Shown in pieces: positions 48,942-55,832 of a DNA stretch of 64,000 bases. The notes under the pieces are model-generated. The model was not told where the DNA came from. It saw only the letters and a list, made by a program, of their open reading frames with translations, and did not search any database. The position numbers and the translations under genes were made by a program. Position 1 is the stretch's first letter; each line of letters begins with the position of its first letter. This DNA comes from Drancourtella massiliensis. GTDB taxonomy: Bacteria > Bacillota > Clostridia > Lachnospirales > Lachnospiraceae. Where the stretch lies: positions 1 to 64,000 of the forward strand of contig NZ_JACJKH010000010.1 of the NCBI RefSeq assembly GCF_016900655.1, read 5' to 3'.

Positions 48942-48960
48942 AAACTTTAGAAAATTTTAG

Positions 48961-48988
48961 GGGCGCCTATAGTGGAGGCGCCCTTTTT
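48961..48988 (+). terminator. terminator after metK
   Basis: Perfect 8-bp GC-rich stem (GGGCGCCT 48961-48968 with AGGCGCCC 48976-48983) followed by five T. Confidence 0.92.
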
Positions 48989-49042
48989 CGTGATATACTG
49001 TACCTGTGATCAGAGCAGAGAAAGCAGAGAGGAAGAACTGTT

Positions 49043-50200
49043 TTGAAATTGAAGACAAAATTGATTATTTCATTCGTAATCATTACGATTCTGCCGGCGG
49101 TTTTGACCGGCTTTGCTGTATGGGGTGTGGCGAACTATCATATTAAAGCCATCGAACGTACCTATGGGATTTCAGGTGAGGAGTACCGGGACTTTAAGCA
49201 GTCGATCGGTACATTGAATCAAATTCCGGAAGTTCACGAATTTCTCAGCACCATGATCATTGGTGTGATCCTGATTCTTGCCCTTACGGCAATGCTGATG
49301 ATTCTCTGGATTTACGGCAGCCTTCTGCGGCCGATTGAGAAGATGGAGATCGCGGTAAAGAGCATCACGGAAGGAGAGCTGGATTTTGAGCTTCATCCAG
49401 AAAAAGACGACGAGATCGGGCAGCTGTGCAAGGACATTGAAGAAATGCGAAAAAGGCTGAAGGAGAATGCGGAAGAAAAGCTGAAAAATGATAAAGACAA
49501 CAAAGAATTGATCAGTAATATTTCCCATGACCTGAAGACACCGATTACAGCAATCAAAGGATATGTGGAAGGGATTATGGATGGAGTGGCAGATACGCCG
49601 GAGAAAATGGACCGTTATATCAAAACGATCTACAACAAGGCAAATGAGATGAACACACTGATTAACGAGCTGACGTTCTACACAAAGATTGATACAAACC
49701 GGATTCCATACAATTTCGCCCCCGTCCGGGTCAATGACTATTTTAATGACTGTGCGGAGAATCTGTCTTCCGAACTCACAAATCAGGGCGTGGAATTTGG
49801 ATATTTTAATTATGTTGAAGACGATGTCAAGATTATTGCGGATGCCGAGCAGCTGATGCGTGTTGTCAATAATATTATCAGTAATTCCCTGAAATATATG
49901 GACAAACAGCAGCCGCGGATCAACCTGAGGGTCAAAGATGTGGGCGACTTTATCCAGGTGGAGCTGGAGGATAACGGAAAAGGAATCGACGCGAAGGATC
50001 TGCCATATATTTTTGACCGCTTTTACCGGACGGATGCTTCCAGAAATTCATCCAAAGGCGGGAGCGGAATCGGGCTTTCCATTGTAAAAAAAATTATTGA
50101 AGAACATGGCGGAAAAATCTGGGCCACAAGCAGACCGGGCACAGGGACGGTAATGTACTTTGTCATCCGAAAATATCAGGAGGTACCAATTTATGAGTAA
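49043..50200 (+). CDS. sensor histidine kinase, TTG start
   Basis: Membrane sensor of 385 residues with two helices (about 7-30 and 70-93) enclosing a short ~40-residue outer loop. A HAMP linker and DHp domain follow, with His162 in SNISHDLKTPITAIKGY, then the catalytic ATPase domain (N box NNIISNSLKYM, G1 ELEDNGKGI, F box FYRTD, G2 GGSGIGLSIV). The start is TTG 49043 after GAGAGGAAG. The gene overlaps its response regulator by 8 bases. With so small an outer loop, the signal is probably sensed within or near the membrane. Confidence 0.93.
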   Translation: MKLKTKLIISFVIITILPAVLTGFAVWGVANYHIKAIERTYGISGEEYRDFKQSIGTLNQIPEVHEFLSTMIIGVILILALTAMLMILWIYGSLLRPIEKMEIAVKSITEGELDFELHPEKDDEIGQLCKDIEEMRKRLKENAEEKLKNDKDNKELISNISHDLKTPITAIKGYVEGIMDGVADTPEKMDRYIKTIYNKANEMNTLINELTFYTKIDTNRIPYNFAPVRVNDYFNDCAENLSSELTNQGVEFGYFNYVEDDVKIIADAEQLMRVVNNIISNSLKYMDKQQPRINLRVKDVGDFIQVELEDNGKGIDAKDLPYIFDRFYRTDASRNSSKGGSGIGLSIVKKIIEEHGGKIWATSRPGTGTVMYFVIRKYQEVPIYE

Positions 50201-50882
50201 GATTTTTATTATAGAAGATGAAGAAGCGATCGCGGATCTGGAGAAAGACTATCTGGAACTCAGTGGATTTGAGGTAGAGGTGGAAAATGACGGAAACGCA
50301 GGACTGAAAAAGGCACTGGAAGAAGACTTTGATCTTCTGATTCTGGACCTCATGCTTCCAGGAGTAGACGGATTTGAGATCTGCAGGAAAGTACGGGACG
50401 AAAAAGATGTGCCGATTATCATGGTATCCGCAAAGAAAGATGATATTGATAAAATCCGGGGACTAGGTCTTGGCGCAGATGACTATATGACCAAACCATT
50501 CAGTCCGAGCGAACTGGTAGCCAGAGTCAAGGCACATCTTGCAAGATATGAACGCCTGATTGGAAGCCACGCGGAAGAAAATAAAATCATCGAAATCCGT
50601 GGACTGAAGATTGACACCACAGCAAGACGTGTGTGGGTAAACGGAGAAGAAAAAGCATTTACGACGAAAGAATTCGATCTCCTCGCATTCCTGGCGAGCC
50701 ATCCAAACCATGTATATACCAAGGATGAGCTGTTCAGTGAAATCTGGGATATGGAATCGATCGGAGACATTGCGACCGTTACAGTACATATCAAAAAAAT
50801 CCGCGAAAAGATCGAGTACGACACATCCAAGCCACAGTATATTGAAACCATCTGGGGAGTTGGATACCGCTTTAAAGTATAG
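50193..50882 (+). CDS. OmpR/PhoB-family response regulator
   Basis: A 229-residue partner of the preceding kinase. The receiver domain has the acidic pair in IIEDEE, phospho-acceptor Asp52 in LLILDLMLPGVDG and the Lys in MVSAKK. The C-terminal winged helix binds DNA (FTTKEFDLLAFLASHPNHVY, then TVTVHIKKIREKIE). ATG 50193 follows AGGAGGT at 50178-50184. No target genes can be named. A large inverted repeat follows the gene. Confidence 0.95.
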   Translation: MSKIFIIEDEEAIADLEKDYLELSGFEVEVENDGNAGLKKALEEDFDLLILDLMLPGVDGFEICRKVRDEKDVPIIMVSAKKDDIDKIRGLGLGADDYMTKPFSPSELVARVKAHLARYERLIGSHAEENKIIEIRGLKIDTTARRVWVNGEEKAFTTKEFDLLAFLASHPNHVYTKDELFSEIWDMESIGDIATVTVHIKKIREKIEYDTSKPQYIETIWGVGYRFKV

Positions 50883-50898
50883 TGAATTGTTTCTGAAT

Positions 50899-50940
50899 TT
50901 TTGGGGACGTGTTCCGATGCAACGGAACACGTCCCCAAAA
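50899..50940. repeat. 18-bp-arm palindromic hairpin, copy 1
   Basis: TTTTGGGGACGTGTTCCG (50899-50916) and its exact reverse complement (50923-50940) flank loop ATGCAA. The same element occurs at 58368-58409. It ends the two-component operon and may act as terminator, being flanked by T on both strands. Its near-identity to the second copy suggests a dispersed repeat family. Confidence 0.85.
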
Positions 50941-50976
50941 TCGTGCAGACTTCCGGAAATTCGCGGAAAACGGGGG

Positions 50977-51005
50977 TTGACAGGGTGTTTCGATTATAAT
51001 ACTCT
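50977..51005 (+). promoter_or_regulatory. promoter of the GH3 gene
   Basis: TTGACA (50977-50982) with a 17-base spacer to TACTCT (51000-51005). A perfect TATAAT (50995-51000) is only 12 bases away, so its use with this -35 is unlikely. Confidence 0.4.
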
Positions 51006-51068
51006 TAAAGCTGATAATAAAATTTTTATAAATTTCAGGTTAAATAATTAATATAGTAAGGGGATTAT

Positions 51069-52334
51069 ATGAGCGGAAAGAGAAGGAAACGCAGAAGGAG
51101 AAGAACGGGGAGACTGGCGCTTGGAATCGGATGTATGCTTTTGTCGGCAGGTGCGTTTGCTGCAGTGATCTATTTTAGCAATGCAGGGCGTGATGAGGCG
51201 GAGCAGGAGGGTGCTTCGCAGCAGACAAAAGAAGATTCGGCTACACGGGAAGAAGAGACAAAGACACAGGAAAGTGAGATTGATCAGAAGCTGGAGGGGC
51301 TGACGCTGCAGGAGAAGATTGCGCAGATGTTTATGATCACACCGGATGCTCTGACAGGTGTTCAGGGAACATGGAATCCGGGAGAGGTGACGGAAACAGC
51401 CTATAAGGAGCGGCCGGTGGGCGGTCTGATCATGATGGAAAATAATCTGGTCTCTCAGGATCAGATCAAGACGTGGAATGATACGATTACAGGATTTTCC
51501 AAAGAGGTGGTCGGAGTGGAGCCGTTCCTTTCCGTGGATGAAGAGGGCGGAACAGTAGCACGGATTGCGGGAAATGCGGCTCTTGGCATTGAGAATGTAG
51601 GAAATATGTCAGAGATTGGTGCATCCGGGGACAGTCAGAAGGCGTATGATGCGGGCGAGACGATCGGAACGTATCTGAAAGAGCTTGGCTTTAATATGGA
51701 TTTTGCTCCGATGGCGGATGTCTGGACAAACCAGGAGAATACGGTTGCGCAGTACCGGGCATTCGGATCGGATCCTGAGACAGTGTCAGAGATGGTATCC
51801 GAGGCGATAAAGGGATTCCACAGCCAGGGGATTTATACAGTGGCCAAGCATTTCCCGGGACACGGAGGAACGAGCGGGGATTCCCATGAGGGGACGGTGT
51901 ATTTAAACAGCACGAAGGAAGAGCTGGAATCGTGCGAGTTCCTTCCATTTCAGGCTGCGATTGATGCGGACACAGAGTTTGTAATGGTTGGGCATATTTC
52001 TCTTCCGAATATTCTGGAGGATGATACACCGGCTTCTCTGTCCGAAGAAGTAGTGACAGAGATGCTGAGGAATGATCTGGGATTTGACGGGATCGTGATT
52101 ACGGACGCTATGAATATGGGAGCAATTACAAATGACTATACATCTGCTGAGGCAGCGGTACAGGCTGTTCAGGCGGGAGTTGACATGATTCTGATGCCGC
52201 AGAATTTTGAGGATGCATATCAGGGAATTTTGAGCGCAGTAAATTCCGGCACAATATCGGAAGACCGGATCGATGAATCCGTAAGACGGATTCTGGAAGT
52301 GAAAATGGGAGAATCAGGAGAGAGCGCGTCATGA
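51069..52334 (+). CDS. GH3 beta-N-acetylhexosaminidase (NagZ-like), membrane-anchored
   Basis: A 421-residue protein with a very basic N terminus (KRRKRRRRR) and one membrane helix, then an outer linker rich in Glu/Gln/Thr and a GH3 catalytic domain. The NagZ-type His/Asp acid-base loop is KHFPGHGGTSGDSHEG and the nucleophile Asp lies in VITDAMNMGAI. It should cleave beta-N-acetylglucosamine from cell-wall muropeptides or glycans outside the cell. It overlaps the next gene by 4 bases. Confidence 0.93.
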   Translation: MSGKRRKRRRRRTGRLALGIGCMLLSAGAFAAVIYFSNAGRDEAEQEGASQQTKEDSATREEETKTQESEIDQKLEGLTLQEKIAQMFMITPDALTGVQGTWNPGEVTETAYKERPVGGLIMMENNLVSQDQIKTWNDTITGFSKEVVGVEPFLSVDEEGGTVARIAGNAALGIENVGNMSEIGASGDSQKAYDAGETIGTYLKELGFNMDFAPMADVWTNQENTVAQYRAFGSDPETVSEMVSEAIKGFHSQGIYTVAKHFPGHGGTSGDSHEGTVYLNSTKEELESCEFLPFQAAIDADTEFVMVGHISLPNILEDDTPASLSEEVVTEMLRNDLGFDGIVITDAMNMGAITNDYTSAEAAVQAVQAGVDMILMPQNFEDAYQGILSAVNSGTISEDRIDESVRRILEVKMGESGESAS

Positions 52335-53116
52335 TTACAAGTACAGCAAATCAGAAAATCAAGCGGATACTGAAGCTGCAGAAAAAGGCAAAAGCAAGAA
52401 ATGAGGAAGGAATCTTTATCGTAGAGGGGATCCGGATGATGAAGGAAGCGCCGGAAAGCCGGATCAAAGAGCTGTATATTTCAGAGACATTTCTGCAAAA
52501 ATATCCGGATCTGCCGGAACATTTAAAAAAGAAAGCGGAGATGGTAAGTGATACAGTGTTTGCCCACATGTCGGATACAAAAACGCCGCAGGGAATTCTC
52601 GGGGTGATTCGGAGAATGTCCTGGACGATGGACGAGCTTCTTCACGGAGAAGACGGAAGGGCACCTTTTCTGATGGTGCTGGATCATCTGCAGGACCCGG
52701 GAAATCTGGGAACGATTTTTCGGACGGCGGAGGGTGCCGGGGTGACAGGAGTGATCCTTGGTTCGAACTGCGCGGATCTTTATCAGCCCAAAGTCATCCG
52801 GTCCACGATGGGATCGATTTACCGGATGAGAGCAGTTTGTGTAGATGATATGAAAGAGACTGTTCGCCTTCTAAAACAACATGGAATTCACACGTATGCG
52901 GCACATCTGGATGACAGCCGTTTCTATGATGAGGAAGATTATACAAAACCGACGGCATTTCTTATTGGAAATGAGGGAAATGGTCTTCCGGAAGAGATAT
53001 GTGCTGAGGCGGAGCATAAAATCAAGATTCCGATGCATGGTCAGGTAGAGTCTTTAAATGCGGCCATGGCAGCGGGAATTCTGATGTATGAGGTCTGCAG
53101 GCAGAGAAGAAAATAG
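52331..53116 (+). CDS. TrmH/SpoU-family rRNA or tRNA 2'-O-methyltransferase
   Basis: A 261-residue SPOUT methyltransferase. The N-terminal substrate-binding domain begins TSTANQKIKRILKLQKKAK. The knotted domain has LDHLQDPGNLGTIFRTAEGA, FLIGNEGNGLPEE and KIPMHGQVESLNAAMAAGIL (motifs 1-3). It is most like the YsgA/RlmB group acting on rRNA; the exact target is unknown. Its ATGA start overlaps the stop of the GH3 gene. Confidence 0.92.
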   Translation: MITSTANQKIKRILKLQKKAKARNEEGIFIVEGIRMMKEAPESRIKELYISETFLQKYPDLPEHLKKKAEMVSDTVFAHMSDTKTPQGILGVIRRMSWTMDELLHGEDGRAPFLMVLDHLQDPGNLGTIFRTAEGAGVTGVILGSNCADLYQPKVIRSTMGSIYRMRAVCVDDMKETVRLLKQHGIHTYAAHLDDSRFYDEEDYTKPTAFLIGNEGNGLPEEICAEAEHKIKIPMHGQVESLNAAMAAGILMYEVCRQRRK

Positions 53117-53179
53117 GACAGACAGGGAAAGAAGACAGACGATCGGCGGGTGAGAGTTTTCGGTTTGATTATGAGGAGG

Positions 53180-53200
53180 AGCAGGATTTTGGGTCCTGCT
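53180..53200 (+). terminator. hairpin after the SpoU-type gene
   Basis: AGCAGGA (53180-53186) pairs with TCCTGCT (53194-53200) around TTTTGGG. The T run is weak, so terminator function is only likely. Confidence 0.45.
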
Positions 53201-53217
53201 TCTCGACGTTGAGCGTA

Positions 53218-53246
53218 TTGACAATGTAAATACAAAAATGTAAAAT
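53218..53246 (+). promoter_or_regulatory. toxin-antitoxin promoter
   Basis: TTGACA (53218-53223), a 17-base spacer and TAAAAT (53241-53246), directly before the RelB-like gene. Toxin-antitoxin operons are usually self-repressed at such a site. Confidence 0.65.
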
Positions 53247-53268
53247 AGAATACGGGAGGTGCAGAACA

Positions 53269-53592
53269 ATGGCGAAGACATTTTTACAGGTACGGACAGA
53301 TGAGAGAGACAAAGAGCAGGCCAGTGTGATTCTGGAAGAGCTCGGAACGAATCTGTCTTCTGTAGTGAATATGCTGTTGAAACAGATCATCATGACAAAA
53401 AGTATTCCGTTTGAAGTAAAAATGCCGCAGGCTTACACAGAACAGGAAAAGGCAGAAGAAGTCAAAGTTTCCATGGAGATGGAAAGGCTGACATTGACAG
53501 AAGAAGACCTGGAGCTGTTAAACCAGTACCGGAAAGCGGCAGACAAAGACAAATTCAGGGAGGAGATCCTGGCAGAATACGCGGAGGCATAA
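53269..53592 (+). CDS. RelB/DinJ-type antitoxin
   Basis: A 107-residue protein. The N-terminal ~50 residues (TFLQVRTDERDKEQASVILE, then LSSVVNMLLKQII) have the ribbon-helix-helix pattern of RelB/DinJ antitoxins. The C-terminal acidic part would bind the toxin. GGGAGGTG precedes ATG 53269. The stop is immediately followed by the start of a Fic-domain gene, so the pair forms an operon. I could not find a clear (S/T)xxxE(G/N) Fic-inhibition motif; SVILEE is the nearest. Neutralisation may therefore work in another way. Confidence 0.85.
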   Translation: MAKTFLQVRTDERDKEQASVILEELGTNLSSVVNMLLKQIIMTKSIPFEVKMPQAYTEQEKAEEVKVSMEMERLTLTEEDLELLNQYRKAADKDKFREEILAEYAEA

Positions 53593-54162
53593 ATGAGTGA
53601 TACGATTTACTGTTATCCGGATTCGGACGTACTGATCAACAAGATGGACATCCGGGATCAGGCGAAACTGGAAGAGGCTGAGAGACGGCTTACGATGTTC
53701 CGCATGAGCGATTTGCTGGATGTTCCCGTGAAAGGTGATTTTGATTTGGATCACCTAAAGAGCATTCACAGATACCTGTTCCAGGATCTCTATTCCTGGG
53801 CAGGGGAGATCCGTACGGTTGATATTTCCAAATCGGCCGTCTTTTGCAAAGCACGTTTTATTGAGGGGCAGGCCGATGAACTGTTCGGAAAATTGAAAGA
53901 GGAGCATTACCTTGCAGGGCTTCCGAAAGAGCGGATTGTCAGACGTCTTGCCTATTATTTTTCCGAAATTAATGCGCTGCACCCGTTTCGGGAAGGTAAT
54001 GGAAGGACACAGAGAGAGTTTATCCGGGAGCTTGCGCTGAAAAGAGGTTATGTAATCCGGTTTGCGCGGGTTTCCAGAGATGAGATGATGGAGGCGAGCA
54101 AGGAGTCTTTCCTGTGCAGATATGAAAAAATGGAGGCACTGTTCTGGAAGGCAGTGCAGTAA
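53593..54162 (+). CDS. Fic/DOC-family protein (probable toxin)
   Basis: A 189-residue Fic-domain protein with the full active motif HPFREGNGRTQR (residues 130-141), including the catalytic His, and the flap region TVDISKSAVFC. Such enzymes usually transfer AMP, less often UMP or phosphate, to a protein such as a gyrase subunit or EF-Tu. No obvious self-inhibitory helix is seen at either end, so control by the partner is expected. The start touches the antitoxin stop. A strong terminator follows. Confidence 0.9.
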   Translation: MSDTIYCYPDSDVLINKMDIRDQAKLEEAERRLTMFRMSDLLDVPVKGDFDLDHLKSIHRYLFQDLYSWAGEIRTVDISKSAVFCKARFIEGQADELFGKLKEEHYLAGLPKERIVRRLAYYFSEINALHPFREGNGRTQREFIRELALKRGYVIRFARVSRDEMMEASKESFLCRYEKMEALFWKAVQ

Positions 54163-54179
54163 ATGATAAAGGTAAAAAG

Positions 54180-54224
54180 GACTGCCCGGCAGAGAGAAAG
54201 ATATTTCTGCCGGGCGGTCTTTTT
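54180..54224. terminator. bidirectional terminator after fic
   Basis: GACTGCCCGGCAGA (54180-54193) pairs with TCTGCCGGGCGGTC (54206-54219; one T-G pair), followed by TTTTTG. It separates fic from the convergent GNAT gene. Confidence 0.9.
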
Positions 54225-54228
54225 GCAG

Positions 54229-54750
54229 TTATAGTTTTTTCGACAGATATAGTATGAGATCATCGTCGTTACAGCAGTCTGTATAAGGTTCACAGATATG
54301 ATCTCCATACCAGACGCCGCTTCCGTCCGGAATGTATCCGCGTTTGATGTACATTCTCTGGGCGCTTCCATAGCCGCTGTGAAGCCCGACACCAAGATAG
54401 ACTGTATCGGCAAATCCGGCAGCAATCTGTTCTGCGGTATCCATCAGAAGAGAGCCGATCCCATGGTTCCGGTATTTTTTCAGGACACCAAAATCAACCA
54501 GTTCCGGCAGCCCTTTTCCTGCAAAGGCGCCCCGGTCAGAATCCGGGTAGATGCTGATATAACCGGCTGTCTGCCCCTGGTATTCGGCAGCCAGTGCCAC
54601 GGCTTTTCCCTCTGCCTGATCCTGAAGACGCATGTCATATTTTTCGCGGGTCACATGGTCGCCCTGGAGCTGTTCTTCCTCTGCAAGAATCTGCGCATCA
54701 TCCGGGGCCAGCGTCCGGATCAGGATGATGCCGTCATCATAATAAATCAT
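54229..54750 (-). CDS. GNAT-family N-acetyltransferase
   Basis: A 173-residue GNAT protein. The acetyl-CoA loop is in VLKKYRNHGIGSLLMDTAEQ and the C-terminal segment is SAQRMYIKRGYIPDGSGVWY. The N-terminal part (IRTLAPDDAQILAEEEQLQG) resembles GNATs acting on small molecules. The substrate is unknown. It lies alone on the minus strand between the fic terminator and the SDR gene. Confidence 0.85.
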   Translation of the reverse strand: MIYYDDGIILIRTLAPDDAQILAEEEQLQGDHVTREKYDMRLQDQAEGKAVALAAEYQGQTAGYISIYPDSDRGAFAGKGLPELVDFGVLKKYRNHGIGSLLMDTAEQIAAGFADTVYLGVGLHSGYGSAQRMYIKRGYIPDGSGVWYGDHICEPYTDCCNDDDLILYLSKKL

Positions 54751-54877
54751 AATACTCCTCCCTGTGCGTTTGATAATCTGATTTTATCATACTATTGTGA
54801 GTTTATCACCGAAAAATCTGAAAAATGTGTTATGATAATGATAAATAAAGAGGACGAACAAAAAGGAGGCGTATGAT

Positions 54878-55624
54878 ATGAAACTGAAAGACAAAGTTGC
54901 ATTGATTACCGGAGGGAGCCGCGGAATCGGATTTGCTACAGCAAAACGTTTTCTCGAAGAAGGAGCAAAAGTGATTGTGGCTGCCAGCAGGCAGGAGACG
55001 GCGGATAAAGCAGTCGCTCAGCTGAAAGAGAGCATTCCGGGGGCTTCCGTGGAGGGAATCTGTCCGGATCTTTCCAGTCTGGAATCTGTACGGGAAGCTG
55101 TAAAAGGCATACATGACACATACGGACGAATCGATATTCTTGTCAATAATGCAGGTGTTTCGGACAGTGTTCCGTTTACAGAATATACGGAAGAATTGTT
55201 TGACAAGGTCATGAATCTAAATGTGAAAGGTGTGTTTAACGCATCCAGAGCAGTTGTGGATTATATGGTGGAGCAGGGAGAAGGAGTGATCTTATCCACC
55301 TCATCGATGGTAAGTATCTCCGGACAGGCAGCAGGAGTGGCCTATCCGACTTCCAAATTTGCAGTAAATGGAATGACAATCTCGCTGGCACGGGAGCTTG
55401 GGCCGAAAGGAATCCGTGTCAATGCGGTGGCACCGGGAATTACGGAGACGGATATGATGAAAGCGGTACCGAAAGAAGTGATTGATCCGCTGATTGCGCA
55501 GATTCCGCTCCGCCGTCTCGGGCAGCCGGAAGATATTGCCAACGCATTTGTATTTCTGGCATCAGAGGAAGCATCCTATATTACAGGAGTGATTCTGAGT
55601 GTAGACGGCATGAGCAGGGCGTAG
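54878..55624 (+). CDS. short-chain dehydrogenase/reductase (FabG/BaiA-like)
   Basis: A 248-residue classical SDR with the cofactor motif TGGSRGIGFATAK, NNAGVS, active-site Ser in STSSMVSISG and YPTSK. There is no acidic residue clearly selecting NAD at the end of strand 2 (IVAASRQ), so NADP use is possible. It could be a FabG-type ketoreductase. Some stretches (GFATAK, PDLSSLESVREAV, GVFNASRA) also recall bile-acid 3-alpha-hydroxysteroid dehydrogenases such as BaiA. It stands alone, not in a fatty-acid operon. AAAAAGGAGG precedes the ATG. Confidence 0.88.
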   Translation: MKLKDKVALITGGSRGIGFATAKRFLEEGAKVIVAASRQETADKAVAQLKESIPGASVEGICPDLSSLESVREAVKGIHDTYGRIDILVNNAGVSDSVPFTEYTEELFDKVMNLNVKGVFNASRAVVDYMVEQGEGVILSTSSMVSISGQAAGVAYPTSKFAVNGMTISLARELGPKGIRVNAVAPGITETDMMKAVPKEVIDPLIAQIPLRRLGQPEDIANAFVFLASEEASYITGVILSVDGMSRA

Positions 55625-55665
55625 AGATACTGTTCTTGAAAAAACGATTGTTTTAAATCAAAGGG

Positions 55666-55697
55666 GCTGTCGGGAAGCGAAATTCCCGGCGGCTTTG
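55666..55697 (+). terminator. terminator after the SDR gene
   Basis: An 11-bp stem (GCTGTCGGGAA 55666-55676 with TTCCCGGCGGC 55683-55693, two G-T pairs), followed by TTTG. A TATACT at 55780-55785 may be the -10 of the next gene. Confidence 0.65.
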
Positions 55698-55832
55698 TCT
55701 GCGCATTTGCCGAAGAATGCGGATGAAAAGAGGAATTGCAGATTGTGAAAAAAAGCTGGATTTTTTTACCGACATGGATTATACTGAAAACAGTAATTAT
55801 TATTTTTATCAGACATAACCGGAGGTTAGAGA

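Noticed and set aside
50710-51051. 113-codon frame running through the palindromic repeat
   Set aside because: It arises from reading the response-regulator end and the hairpin in another frame; a similar false frame arises at the second hairpin (58323-58550).
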